Positions 54,378 to 64,000 of a DNA stretch of 64,000 nt are shown one piece after another (position 1 is the stretch's first letter; each line of letters begins with the position of its first letter). Position numbers and translations under genes: made by a program. The notes beneath the pieces were generated by a model. That model saw only the letters and a program-made list of their open reading frames with translations, did not search any database and had not been told where the DNA came from. This stretch comes from Microbulbifer aggregans (GTDB lineage: Bacteria > Pseudomonadota > Gammaproteobacteria > Pseudomonadales > Cellvibrionaceae), in NCBI RefSeq assembly GCF_020524005.1, contig NZ_JAIVKK010000001.1, forward strand, positions 434,001 through 498,000, given 5' to 3'.

Positions 54378-55376
54378 ATGAGAATTGGCATCAATGGGCT
54401 TGGCCGTATTGGCCGGCAGGTACTTCGCATCGCTCTAGAATCCCACCGCGGCGGTTTGGAAGTGGTTCATGTGAACGATTTGGCCAGCGTAGAAAATATC
54501 GCCTATCTGCTTGAGCTGGATACCACCTACCACACGCGAAACCTGAAGGTACACGGTGAAGGCGATGTCTTGATGGTTGACGGCCAGGCAATCTCTTTCA
54601 GCTCGGAAAAAGACCCAGCCAAACTGCCCTGGGGAGAAAAAGGCGTAGACGTCGTATTCGAGGCTACCGGAATGTTTCGCACCAGGGTGGGCGCAGCGAA
54701 ACACCTGGCTGCCGGCGCCAAAAAAGTACTGATTTCAGCGCCTGGCAAGAGCATGATCGATGGGCATTTTGTCGTAGGCGTCAATGATCACCGCTATGAC
54801 CGGCATCGGCACAAAATCATATCCACGGCCAGCTGCACGACCAATTGCCTCGCGCCGGTGGCGAAGGTACTGGAGGAAGAATTCGGTATCGAATACGGGA
54901 TGATCAACACGATTCACTCCTATACCGCCTCCCAAAACCTGGTTGACGGTCACAGCAGTAAATTCCGCCGCGGTCGTGCGGCCGCGGCCAACCTTGTCCC
55001 GACAACTACCGGGGCGGCAACCACTATCGGCCTCATTTTGCCCTCTCTGGCGGGCAAAATGCACGGTTGTGCCGTGCGCGCACCACTCAAATGCGGTTCG
55101 CTACTGGACCTCACCTGTACCTTGAAAAAAGGAACCAACGTAGACGAAGTCAACAACGCTTTCAGGCATTGGGCAGAAGGGCCATTGAAGGGCATTCTCG
55201 CTGTGGACGACCGGGAGTTGGTTTCGAGCGACATTGTAGGCAAGCCGTACAGCGCGATTATCACCACCAAGGACACCATGATGGTGGGCGATAAATTCCT
55301 AAAAGTGTTTGCCTGGTATGACAACGAGTGGGCCTTTTCCCAGCGGTGTGCCGACATGATCACGAAGATGCTTTAG
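54378..55376 (+). CDS. gap: Glyceraldehyde-3-phosphate dehydrogenase, type I
   Basis: 332 residues. The NAD-binding INGLGRIGRQVLR and VHVNDLAS (Asp for NAD preference), the catalytic STASCTTNCLAP, and the C-terminal VFAWYDNEWAFSQR are all present. It oxidises glyceraldehyde 3-phosphate with NAD+ and phosphate. Sequence around RAPLKCGSLLDL departs from the usual RVPTPNVSVVDL, so this may be a second, condition-specific isoenzyme. It follows the GNAT gene by 74 bases and precedes the sugar kinase by 33. Making NADH next to an NAD(P)-linked hydrogenase fits fermentative redox balance. Confidence 0.95.
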   Translation: MRIGINGLGRIGRQVLRIALESHRGGLEVVHVNDLASVENIAYLLELDTTYHTRNLKVHGEGDVLMVDGQAISFSSEKDPAKLPWGEKGVDVVFEATGMFRTRVGAAKHLAAGAKKVLISAPGKSMIDGHFVVGVNDHRYDRHRHKIISTASCTTNCLAPVAKVLEEEFGIEYGMINTIHSYTASQNLVDGHSSKFRRGRAAAANLVPTTTGAATTIGLILPSLAGKMHGCAVRAPLKCGSLLDLTCTLKKGTNVDEVNNAFRHWAEGPLKGILAVDDRELVSSDIVGKPYSAIITTKDTMMVGDKFLKVFAWYDNEWAFSQRCADMITKML

Positions 55377-55409
55377 TCACAGGCGAATCTACCGTCTTAA
55401 AGGAACTTT

Positions 55410-56327
55410 ATGGCCATCGTGACCGTTACCCTCAACCCATGTATCGACAAGACCGTCTGCGTCGAGCAAATCCTTCCCAACTGTAAACTGTCCTGTACTG
55501 ACGTCCGGGCCTATCCGGGTGGGGGAGGAATTAACGTTGCCAGGGTCATACAGCGGCTGGGAAGAGCGGTCTGCGCCTACTGGAGCTGCGGAGGCGAAAA
55601 CGGCGAGCGTCTGCGTCAATTTCTAGATGCGGAGCACGTCCAGTATGAGACGGTTCCGATAGTGGACCCGGTCAGGGAAAACCTGATCGTTCGCGAGGAG
55701 TCCAGTGGAAACCTGTTTCGCTTTGGTATGCCCGGCCCGCTGCTTCGCGAGGTAGAGCAACAACGCTGGATACAGAAAGTCCGGCAAATTCCCGCCTCCG
55801 CCCAATATGTGATCTTTAGTGGCAGCCTGCCCGAGGGAGCACCGCCAGAGTGGTATGAGAACCTGCTGCGTGACGTCCCGGAAGGCATTCAGATCATTGT
55901 GGATACAAAAAAGGAAGCTCTAAGGCACGCCCTCAAGGTCGGTGTCTACCTGATCAAGCCGAATGTGCGTGAATTAGAGGAACTCGTTGGGCGCGAACTG
56001 AGCGACGAAGCCACGATCGGACAGGCCGCGCGGGAAATCATTGAGCACCGTGGTGCCGAAGTTGTCATCGTATCCCTCGGGCGCGCCGGCGTGCTGCTCG
56101 TTACCGCGGACATACTGGAGCGCATAGCGGCACCGTCAGTCCGGCTGCAGAGTAAAGTCGGGGCTGGTGATGCGGTCGTTGGCGGCCTGGTCGCCGGTCT
56201 ATCCCAAGGGATGACGCTGCCCGAAGCCACACGGTATGGCGTGGCTGCAGGTGCGGCGGCGGTAATGACTGAGGGCACCGAACTGTGTCAAAGGGAAGTG
56301 GCCGAGCAACTATTTCAAACTATGTGA
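55410..56327 (+). CDS. pfkB: PfkB-family hexose-phosphate kinase (1-/6-phosphofructokinase-like)
   Basis: 305 residues. Ribokinase-fold signatures: TLNPCIDKTV at the start, GGGGINVARVIQRLG (substrate site), FSGSLPEG, IKPNVRELEEL and the C-terminal GAGDAVVGGLVAG with the catalytic Asp. Members phosphorylate fructose 6-phosphate, fructose 1-phosphate or tagatose 6-phosphate. The GAPDH neighbour favours glycolysis and so phosphofructokinase 2-like action. AAAGGA precedes the ATG. It converges with the glucan synthase gene; the 57-base gap has no clear terminator. Confidence 0.88.
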   Translation: MAIVTVTLNPCIDKTVCVEQILPNCKLSCTDVRAYPGGGGINVARVIQRLGRAVCAYWSCGGENGERLRQFLDAEHVQYETVPIVDPVRENLIVREESSGNLFRFGMPGPLLREVEQQRWIQKVRQIPASAQYVIFSGSLPEGAPPEWYENLLRDVPEGIQIIVDTKKEALRHALKVGVYLIKPNVRELEELVGRELSDEATIGQAAREIIEHRGAEVVIVSLGRAGVLLVTADILERIAAPSVRLQSKVGAGDAVVGGLVAGLSQGMTLPEATRYGVAAGAAAVMTEGTELCQREVAEQLFQTM

Positions 56328-56384
56328 TTGCCCCGTCTGATTCACCAATCCCAGTTTCACTAACCCCGAGCTTCAATTTGCAAC

Positions 56385-59300
56385 TCAGCTTTGGCTGGTT
56401 ACCACCTCTTCAGAAAATACCAATCGCACACGATGGTTCTCACCATCATCAACCAACGGTATGCGCTCTCCATTGATGGAATCCCCATCCACCGTCAACT
56501 CGGAAATATTGCGCGGGCAGTCGCCGCAGTTCTGCACTTCAATGTCATATCGGCTTTCGCCGAAACGCATTGAAAAACGGAATTGATCCCAGTTATCCGG
56601 CAGGCAAGGTTTAATCTCAAGGCTTTTGCCTTCTACAATCCGCACGCCCAGCAATGCCTCCAGTGCACCGCGATACAACCAGCCGGAAGCACCGGAATAC
56701 CAGGTCCAGCCACCGCGTCCGATGTGAGGCGCAACGCCGTAGACATCACCGGCGAGCACATAGGGTTCCGTGCGGTAGCGCTCGACACCGGCGGCGTTAT
56801 CTGTATGGGTTATCGGGTTGAGCAAACTGAAAAGATGGTGCGCCCGATCACTGTGTTCCAAACCGGCAGCGGCCCAAACTGACCAGGTTGCGGCATGTGT
56901 GTACTGACCGCCATTTTCCCGGATACCCGGGGGATAACCTTTGATATAACCCGGATCCTTCTTGGTTTTATCAAAAGCCGGCTTTAACAGCAGTACCTGC
57001 CGTGCATCTTCTTGCACCAGGTGCACATAGGCCGAAGCCATGGCTTCACGCGCACGGTTCGTAGGCGCTTCCTGAGACAGAACCGACCAGGTCTGTGCAA
57101 TCAGATCGATCTTGCATTCGTCGCTCTCTTTTGAGCCAACCGGCGTGCCGTCATCGTAATAGGCGCGCCGGTACCAGGCGCCGTCCCAGCCGCTCTCCTC
57201 CACCTGCTTGCGAAAATTTTCGCCCAGCGCGCGATAGTGCTCTGCCAGCGCCGAGTCGCCAATGTACTCACAAAGCGGGGCCATATCCCGGCAGACCCGC
57301 AGCAGGAACCAGCCCATCCACACGCTTTCACCGCGACCGGTGGTACTGATACGGCTGAAACCGTCATTCCAGTCTCCATTGCCGATAATCGGCAGACCGT
57401 GCGGGCCGACAGAGCTCGCCCGCTCTATCGTTCGACAGCAATGTTCGTAGAGTGAACCCGACTCGTCACTGGTATCAAATTCCGCGTAGCGCTCGTGTTC
57501 ATCCTTCTTCAGCGGATCCCCTTTCAGATAGGGAACCGATTCATTGAGAATGTCATAGTCACCGGTGGTGCGGATGTACTGTGCGGTAACGAATGGCAAC
57601 CACAACAAGTCATCGGAACAGCGCGTGCGAACCCCTCGCAGCGGTTGCTCGTGCCACCAGTGCAACACGTCGCCCTCCTGAAACTGGCGCGATGCCGCGC
57701 GCAGGATGTGTTCGCGCGTCCATTCAGGATGGGTCCACAATAATGCCTGTACATCCTGAAGCTGGTCGCGGAACCCGAATGCGCCGCTGGACTGGTAAAA
57801 TCCGCTGCGCCCCCACAGGCGACAGGCCAGCGTCTGGTAAGGCAGCCAGCGGTTGACGAGTATCTCGGTGGCTTTATCCGGCACTTCCACCTGCACCCTG
57901 CCAAGGAACTCTTCCCAGAATTGTTCAAAATCTTCCCGGGCAGTTTCTGCTCTTTCCGGCACACGAAATTCTTGCGCGAGAGCGAGCGCCTGAGTCCGGT
58001 CGACACCTTCACCGACAACAAAATAGACATGCTGTGTTTCGCCAGCAGCCAGGTCGATATGCACCTGGTAAGCGGCACAGGGGTCACCACCGCACTGCAC
58101 CCGGCCCGACAAACCGATACGAAACAGCGCTTCCGGCGATTCCAGGCCGACCGAGTCCCCAAGGAATTCATGCCTGTCCATGGTGGCCCCGTGAGGCGGC
58201 AGGTTTGAAGTCAGGAAACCGACTCCCGGTTTGGCATCCGCTACAAACGCATTGCGAGCCAGAAGTGCACAGCTTTCGGCCTCGAATTCGCATACCAGAT
58301 GAGGCCAGCTATTGGCGCGCACCAGCCCCTGAATCCACTCGAGATAATAAGTAGCCGTAAGCCTGCGCGGCCGATCCCAGCAATTGGTGAGTGTCAGTCG
58401 CCCTATTTTCACCGGGGCCTCACGGTCGACGAACACCCGCCAGGATTGCTCAAGGCCGTTGCTGTTATGGCGATATTCGCTGTACCCCGCTCCGTGTCGA
58501 ACCTGATAGGCGCCTTCGGCCGGCCGCGGTGCCGGCGTTGGTGTCCATACTTCCGCGGTTTCCTCGTCGCGCAGGTAGAGTACTTCCCCGCTCGGGTCAC
58601 GCACCGGATCATTATTCCAGGCGGTGAGGCGGTGTTCGCCGCTGTTACCGGCCCAGGTGCAACAGGACCCACCTTCAGAAACCAGGCAACCGAAATTTGG
58701 GTTGGCGATGACATTCACCCATGGAGCCGGGGGCCGCTGCCCCGGTTCCAGGTGCAGGACATATTCGCGGCCATCCGTGGAGAATCCACCCAGACCGTTG
58801 TCGAACAGTAGATCGTCCGGCCGCTGCAAAACCGGCGTCGCATGTGGAGTGGCATTTGCCGGTGACACCGGTACAAATGGCGGCAGAGGTTGCAGCTGTT
58901 CCTGCAGTGCGGTAAATCCGTTCTGCAATTGCGACTGCACCGACCCCACGGATGAATCGAGAATGACCCGCGCCGCAGACAGCAGGGTCATGCGCGCATC
59001 CCCCGGTAGTTCCTGACCGGGGATCAGTACCACCGCCCCGGACAGTTTACGCAAGGTGCGACCGCGAATATCTACAATCAATTCCTGCAGCCTGTCGCGC
59101 GTTTGCTGCTCATAGCCGGCAGACTCCTCGTCGATAATAACCAGATCGACGGTGACGCCGCGCGCGCACCAGTAGGTATGTGCCTGCAGAAGGGGTTCGG
59201 CAAACGCGCTTTCCTGTTCTTTGCGGATATGTACCAACAAGATCGGGTTATCACCGGAAATGCCCTTGCTCCATAAACCCGGCTGAATATGCCGGCTGCG

Positions 59301-62300
59301 CGCCAGTATCCGCGACGGGGCACGCAATGGTGCTATTGGAGCGAGCACTACCGAAAGCAGGTCCATCATCCAGTGCATGGAGCCGGACGTAATATGCAGG
59401 TTACGCAGCTCCTGCTCCGACTGCATCCGTGCGAGGTCAAATACCCAGCGTGCTTTCGGGCGGGAGCGGTAGGCGCTCAGGGTGGAGAGTAATTCACTGC
59501 GAGACTTACTGGCACCAGTGAGATACACAACCTCGATTTCCGATTGCGGTGGAATTGTGACCTCCTGCGCGGCGGCAATAACCGGATCCAGCACAGGACC
59601 GGTAGTACCGCTGAAACTTCCAAGCCCTTCGTTCATGGCCTTCGGGCGAGCCGGTGAGCCACCCCGGCCGAGGAAGCGGAAACGGTCGGTTTCCCACGCC
59701 AGTCGATGGCGTACACCCGGTTGCACCAGGACCGAGACAGCCAGATAAATCGGCTTTTCATTGCTGCCGCGCGGTCGCCGGCGATAAATCATCACCTGCT
59801 CTTCCGGCAGGTACTGGCTCTCGACAAACAACTTGGCAAAGGCCGGGTGCCGCAGGTCATCGCGCTCCGGCGCCAAAACAACTTCGGCAAAATCGGCCAG
59901 CAACAAGTGCCGCTCGCGATCGCTTTCGTTTTTGATACTCAGGCGGCGCGCTTCCACGTCGTGCTGCGAGCTGACCGCCACATGCAAACGACAGAACAGC
60001 TCCGATTCACGCTGCTGGTACTCCACACTCTGTGGGGAAAAATAGGCTGCGCTGTGGTGTGCATCACCACCACACGGGGCCAGACCAACGGAAAACAGCG
60101 AACCACTATCGAGATCCCTCACATAACAGAAGCGTCCCCATTGGTGATGGGTTGGATCAGTCTGCCAGCGCGTCAACGCGATGTTGTCCCAGTAACTGCC
60201 ACCGGCGCCATCGGCAGCGAGTACGGAAGTAAAGTGCCCGTTGGATAGCAGGTTGTACTGTGGGTACGGACGGGATGGTGTTGCCGACCAGGTCTCGAGT
60301 ACGACTTCCGCGTGGAAACTGCGCATAACCCCCGGGCGTTTCCACGGCCGGAGCGCAGGCGGTGACGACGGCATGCGCTCATGTAACAGGGGCGTCAGTC
60401 CAGAAATGCGCGCATCGTTATGGAAGCGGCGCAACATCACATCGCCATGAAGGAAGTTGTTAACCGCCAGCAGAATCATTCCCTGATGGTGGCTCATATA
60501 GGATCGTACCGTGCGCCCGCGCCGAGGTGCGGGTTTGGACGTACGCCCGAAGTCGATCGCCTCGTGCAGGCCGAACTGTCCATAGCCGCCCTGGCTGCGC
60601 AACTGGCGCAGGTTTTCCATCACCTTATCGGCACAGAAAGGCAGTGCCATCATGGAGGCATAGGGGGCAATCACCAGGCGCTCGCCAAGGTCTCGGCGAA
60701 AACCTATTCCCGGCACGCCGAATGCACGGTATTGGTAATGCAGATGGCTATCCAGTTCGTAAAAGCCTGACTCCGCAATTCCCCAGGGCACCCCGAATCG
60801 CCCGGCAAATTCCCGGTGTACCTCAATAGCATTGCGGCATGCACGACCTACCAGGCTGTGGTCCGGTGTTTCCATCAGCAGGCGCGGCATCAGGTACTCG
60901 AACAGCGTGGCACTCCATGACATCAAGACTGTCCGACGCTGGATACGCCGGAACGGACGCTCGAGATGTCGCCAGTGACGAGCAGGTACATCCCCTTTGG
61001 CAATGGCAATAAACCCGGTAAGCCTGGATTCCGATGCCAGCAGATCGTAGTAGTTGGGATCCAGCGCTGCATCATTGACGTTATACCCAATATGGAACAG
61101 GTGCCGGTCAGGATCATAGAGGAATGCGAAATCCATCTCAGCAACCCAACGCCGCGCTTTGTCGGCGAGGCGCTGCAGGTCGCGCCTATACTTGTCCGCA
61201 TTCCCCTGCGCCACCACGAAAGAATCCCTGAGTCTGGCTATCCACTCGTCGGTGTCTTCGCGCTGCTGCCCCTCCACGTAAGACAATGCCGCCTCAAGCT
61301 GGTCCAGCTGCATTGAAGCCTCCGCACAGCTCTCTTTCAACGTCACGAGGGTAACCGGGGCGTTCAGCTGTCCATGCAATGTCCGGAAAAGCTCGGCCAC
61401 CTGGCCGCCCTGTTCACGGCACGCCACCGGCGGTGCAGCAATAAGCCGCTGCCAGGGTTCCAGGCTTTCCTGATAGCGACGTGCAGCAATAGAGTGCTGA
61501 AGCAGTTCATCGAGCCAATGGCGCAGGCGTCCGAGGGATTCCGCACTGAAATTTTCGTCGCCCTCAATCAATGCCACCACGCGGTCCTGCAATGCCGGCA
61601 CTTCCCGCTCGTGAATGTCGTCGATGATCTGCCACCAGTGGCCACCTTCACCACCGCTTTCCAGTCTTTCCCGCAGCTGTGAAATATAACCGGTAACCTC
61701 ACGTAACGCGCTTGATGCCACCTCTGGTTCTTGCGGTTGCAGGGTTTCGACAACGACACCCAGGGTATCCGCCATGCCCTGCACCAACTGGCGACCATCG
61801 ATCGGTGTAGAATCCAGGGCCTCTAATCCGCTCGCCAGGGTCAGAAAGCTGCCGGCAAGATTTCCACTATCCACCGTGGACACATAGCGCGGGTCCAATG
61901 GGTGAAGTTCTCGAGTTTCATACCAGTTGAGAAAGTGGCCACGGTAACGCTGCAGCCCGCGCATGCGATCAAAGGTGTTGTTAAGCCTCGCCAGTAACTG
62001 AGTCAGGTCGAGATAACCAAAATCGTACGCGCTGAGCGTCGCCAGCAGACCCAGGCCAATATTGGTCGGCGATGTGCGCCGGGCGAGTACCGCCACCGGC
62101 TGCTCTTGGTAATTGTCCGGCGGCAACCAGTGATCGTCCGGCCCCATAAAGTGCTCGAAGAAATACCAGGTCCGGCGGGCAAGCAGGCGCAACTCCTGCT
62201 CATCGGTTTCATATAACGGCTGAGCCTCGGGTTTATACGGCCGATTAATGCGCTGGTTGAGCTGCGGCAGTATCAGCCACGCAAACAGGAGCGGCACCGC

Positions 62301-64000
62301 GGGCAGCAGGCTGAGTGGAGCAGTAACAGCCAACCAGACCGCGATCAATATCGCCAGTACCGGTGCAAACCAGAGTTCACGCCAGCTGCGACTCGCAACC
62401 GAAGCCGCACCGACAGACCTGTTCACATGCGCTGCGGATGTCCACTCCAGCAGGTGACGGCGGGAAATCCCCAACCGGTAGACCGTCCGCACGATCGCAT
62501 CCAGTGCATTGGCCGCCTGCACAGGTAGCAGCGCCAGGGACATCAGCCAGTGCTGGAGCCGCTGACACAGAATCCCGCCCAGATTGCGCAGGTAGTGATG
62601 CGCACGATTGGGCCTTGCGACCGCTCGCCAAAGGGTAGACAACGGCTCTAGCCACACCGGAGCGGCAGAAAGCAGCAGAACGCCCAGCGTCCACGCCCAG
62701 GCGTTACCCGGCAGTGCGCCGCTCCACGCCAGCAGGAACAGCACCAGCAGACTCGGCGCTTCCAGGCTTCGGCGCAGGTTGTCGGCGATCTTCCAGCGGT
62801 GTATCGGCGGCAGTGGATTTATTACTCTCTCTCCACCGTCAATGGTTACCCGCTTCCGAAGCCAGGGCAGTAATTGCCAATCGCCGCGAATCCAGCGATG
62901 TGAGCGGCGTAACAGGGCAACCACATTGGGCGGATATTGCTCGTAGAAAATGGTATCCGACAGGAGTGCCGCGCCGCCGATGGATCCCTCCAGCAAGTCG
63001 TGGCTGAGAATCGCGTTTTGCGCCAGATGTCCCGCCAGGGTCTGGGAAAACACGCGCGGATCATAGATACCCTTACCCGCAAAAATGGCCTCCCCAAATA
63101 GATCCTGGTAGGCATCAGACACTGCATGGGTGTACAGATCGACACTGCGATCGCCGGAAAAGATCTCACTGAATACCGAGTCCACCGCACCCGCAGGATC
63201 GGTCTCCAGCCTGGGCTGCATGAACCCGTGTCCCGCCACAACACGACGGCTGCTCTCGTCGATGACCGCCCGATTCAGCGGGTGCGCCATGGTTCCGACC
63301 AACCGGGCAGCGGTTCCTGGCGGCATCTGGCTGTCGGCATCCAGGGTGATGACGAAGTGAATTTTTTCCAGTGCCGAGCGATTACCTATGCAGGTGGTGT
63401 AACTGTGATCGTCGTGTCCTTTCAGCAAATGGTTGAACTCAATCAGTTTGCCGCGCTTGCGCTCCCATCCCATCCAGCATTTCTCAACCGGATTCCAGCG
63501 CCGCTCCCGATGCAACAGCAGGAATGGCTCGCGGCCATCGCTGTCGGCATATCGCAGATTCAGGGATTCAACGGTATCCCGCGCGCACTGGAGCAACACC
63601 GCATCCTCTGCGGAGTCCTGAGTATCAGCATCGGCGAAATCACTCAGCACGACGTAAACCAGATTGCGATCTTCATTATTCAGGTAATTGATTTCCAGGC
63701 ACTGCAGGATTCGCTCTACATCTTCGGTATCGGCAAACAGTACGGGCATGATCACGGCAGTGCGAAATTCGTCCGTGATACCACGATCAAAATCCATCTT
63801 TGGAAGCATTTGCGGTGACAGGCTATGCGTGATCAGGCCGTTAACCAGCGCAAGGGCAATACCGACCACAGGTATCGCGACAATCACCAGCGTCAGCAAT
63901 AGCCACCAGGGCGAAACCCCACTATTTAAAAGGTATATAGCCAGGCCTACGATAGGCGGCACCGAAAGGAGTGCGAGGGAAGAAAAGTAGACCGCCGATG
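56385..64000 (-). CDS. Cyclic beta-glucan synthase, GT84/GH94 (NdvB/ChvB-like; N-terminus beyond window)
   Basis: At least 2537 codons; the frame stays open to the window edge, so the N-terminus is missing. From the visible part: hydrophobic helices, a GT84 glycosyltransferase domain with D-x-D in TLDADSQMPPG and RRSHRWIRGDWQ, more membrane helices (about 400-435 and 555-590), a glycoamylase-like domain with SHHQGMILLAVNNFL, two GH94-related N-domains, and the GH94 catalytic domain with GNGDWNDGF (acid Asp) and GWTWYSGASGWLYRGALE. These enzymes build beta-1,2-glucan from UDP-glucose, trim it by phosphorolysis and close the ring, giving osmoregulated periplasmic glucan. The GTG at 63962 is internal. 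Confidence 0.92.
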   Translation of the reverse strand, partial: SAVYFSSLALLSVPPIVGLAIYLLNSGVSPWWLLLTLVIVAIPVVGIALALVNGLITHSLSPQMLPKMDFDRGITDEFRTAVIMPVLFADTEDVERILQCLEINYLNNEDRNLVYVVLSDFADADTQDSAEDAVLLQCARDTVESLNLRYADSDGREPFLLLHRERRWNPVEKCWMGWERKRGKLIEFNHLLKGHDDHSYTTCIGNRSALEKIHFVITLDADSQMPPGTAARLVGTMAHPLNRAVIDESSRRVVAGHGFMQPRLETDPAGAVDSVFSEIFSGDRSVDLYTHAVSDAYQDLFGEAIFAGKGIYDPRVFSQTLAGHLAQNAILSHDLLEGSIGGAALLSDTIFYEQYPPNVVALLRRSHRWIRGDWQLLPWLRKRVTIDGGERVINPLPPIHRWKIADNLRRSLEAPSLLVLFLLAWSGALPGNAWAWTLGVLLLSAAPVWLEPLSTLWRAVARPNRAHHYLRNLGGILCQRLQHWLMSLALLPVQAANALDAIVRTVYRLGISRRHLLEWTSAAHVNRSVGAASVASRSWRELWFAPVLAILIAVWLAVTAPLSLLPAVPLLFAWLILPQLNQRINRPYKPEAQPLYETDEQELRLLARRTWYFFEHFMGPDDHWLPPDNYQEQPVAVLARRTSPTNIGLGLLATLSAYDFGYLDLTQLLARLNNTFDRMRGLQRYRGHFLNWYETRELHPLDPRYVSTVDSGNLAGSFLTLASGLEALDSTPIDGRQLVQGMADTLGVVVETLQPQEPEVASSALREVTGYISQLRERLESGGEGGHWWQIIDDIHEREVPALQDRVVALIEGDENFSAESLGRLRHWLDELLQHSIAARRYQESLEPWQRLIAAPPVACREQGGQVAELFRTLHGQLNAPVTLVTLKESCAEASMQLDQLEAALSYVEGQQREDTDEWIARLRDSFVVAQGNADKYRRDLQRLADKARRWVAEMDFAFLYDPDRHLFHIGYNVNDAALDPNYYDLLASESRLTGFIAIAKGDVPARHWRHLERPFRRIQRRTVLMSWSATLFEYLMPRLLMETPDHSLVGRACRNAIEVHREFAGRFGVPWGIAESGFYELDSHLHYQYRAFGVPGIGFRRDLGERLVIAPYASMMALPFCADKVMENLRQLRSQGGYGQFGLHEAIDFGRTSKPAPRRGRTVRSYMSHHQGMILLAVNNFLHGDVMLRRFHNDARISGLTPLLHERMPSSPPALRPWKRPGVMRSFHAEVVLETWSATPSRPYPQYNLLSNGHFTSVLAADGAGGSYWDNIALTRWQTDPTHHQWGRFCYVRDLDSGSLFSVGLAPCGGDAHHSAAYFSPQSVEYQQRESELFCRLHVAVSSQHDVEARRLSIKNESDRERHLLLADFAEVVLAPERDDLRHPAFAKLFVESQYLPEEQVMIYRRRPRGSNEKPIYLAVSVLVQPGVRHRLAWETDRFRFLGRGGSPARPKAMNEGLGSFSGTTGPVLDPVIAAAQEVTIPPQSEIEVVYLTGASKSRSELLSTLSAYRSRPKARWVFDLARMQSEQELRNLHITSGSMHWMMDLLSVVLAPIAPLRAPSRILARSRHIQPGLWSKGISGDNPILLVHIRKEQESAFAEPLLQAHTYWCARGVTVDLVIIDEESAGYEQQTRDRLQELIVDIRGRTLRKLSGAVVLIPGQELPGDARMTLLSAARVILDSSVGSVQSQLQNGFTALQEQLQPLPPFVPVSPANATPHATPVLQRPDDLLFDNGLGGFSTDGREYVLHLEPGQRPPAPWVNVIANPNFGCLVSEGGSCCTWAGNSGEHRLTAWNNDPVRDPSGEVLYLRDEETAEVWTPTPAPRPAEGAYQVRHGAGYSEYRHNSNGLEQSWRVFVDREAPVKIGRLTLTNCWDRPRRLTATYYLEWIQGLVRANSWPHLVCEFEAESCALLARNAFVADAKPGVGFLTSNLPPHGATMDRHEFLGDSVGLESPEALFRIGLSGRVQCGGDPCAAYQVHIDLAAGETQHVYFVVGEGVDRTQALALAQEFRVPERAETAREDFEQFWEEFLGRVQVEVPDKATEILVNRWLPYQTLACRLWGRSGFYQSSGAFGFRDQLQDVQALLWTHPEWTREHILRAASRQFQEGDVLHWWHEQPLRGVRTRCSDDLLWLPFVTAQYIRTTGDYDILNESVPYLKGDPLKKDEHERYAEFDTSDESGSLYEHCCRTIERASSVGPHGLPIIGNGDWNDGFSRISTTGRGESVWMGWFLLRVCRDMAPLCEYIGDSALAEHYRALGENFRKQVEESGWDGAWYRRAYYDDGTPVGSKESDECKIDLIAQTWSVLSQEAPTNRAREAMASAYVHLVQEDARQVLLLKPAFDKTKKDPGYIKGYPPGIRENGGQYTHAATWSVWAAAGLEHSDRAHHLFSLLNPITHTDNAAGVERYRTEPYVLAGDVYGVAPHIGRGGWTWYSGASGWLYRGALEALLGVRIVEGKSLEIKPCLPDNWDQFRFSMRFGESRYDIEVQNCGDCPRNISELTVDGDSINGERIPLVDDGENHRVRLVFSEEVVTSQS

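Noticed and set aside
1..64000. tRNA, rRNA, CRISPR and insertion sequences
   Set aside because: No spaced repeat arrays, transposase frames or RNA gene signatures were recognised by eye; small RNAs cannot be excluded.

Overview
The window looks like chromosomal DNA from a free-living, probably marine gammaproteobacterium. This rests on a FecA-like TonB receptor, an eptA/two-component locus, a CRP-type operator, LPP20-type lipoproteins, many outer-membrane signatures and moderately high GC. A Cellvibrionales-type host such as Microbulbifer would fit, but that is an impression and not a measurement. About 45 protein genes are supported. No rRNA, tRNA, CRISPR array or IS element was seen.

Left part (1-12278): an incomplete CobW/COG0523 metallochaperone; a TonB-dependent receptor; a four-gene molybdenum hydroxylase operon ([2Fe-2S] subunit, Tat-exported Mo subunit, XdhC, MocA); and a lipid A modification locus in the order response regulator, sensor kinase, eptA, PAP2 phosphatase. 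Three 11-bp-spaced direct repeats in front of eptA are a likely binding site for the response regulator.

Centre (12548-38076): the most unusual part, a 25-kb signalling island of 16 genes. It holds three membrane Ser/Thr kinases with the same N-terminal chassis but different C-terminal sensor ends (Sel1 repeats, a possible LolA-like fold, an FKBP isomerase). It also holds a PP2C phosphatase, a lidless Hsp70, a small TonB-C-like periplasmic protein, a periplasmic transglutaminase-like protein, a sigma factor with a zinc-less putative anti-sigma factor, two lipoproteins, a membrane-anchored VWA protein, two very long Ala/Gln/Ser-rich coiled-coil proteins, a protein of unknown function and a dynamin-like membrane protein without a recognisable P-loop. 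I infer an envelope-sensing phosphorylation system. I know of no described system with this composition.

Next (38384-43556): a thioesterase, then a KfrA-like protein divergent from a tyrosine recombinase, and an AT-rich gene for a MACPF pore-forming protein with a C-terminal beta-propeller-like half. The last is probably acquired DNA.

Right part (43557-64000): an 11-gene operon for a group 3b NAD(P)-linked NiFe hydrogenase and its maturation factors, in which every neighbouring pair overlaps. It is divergent from a GNAT acetyltransferase, GAPDH and a PfkB-type sugar kinase, with a candidate FNR/Anr site between the two units. This points to redox balancing and glycolysis when oxygen is short. 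The window closes with a very large cyclic beta-glucan synthase (GT84/GH94) that runs off the right edge.
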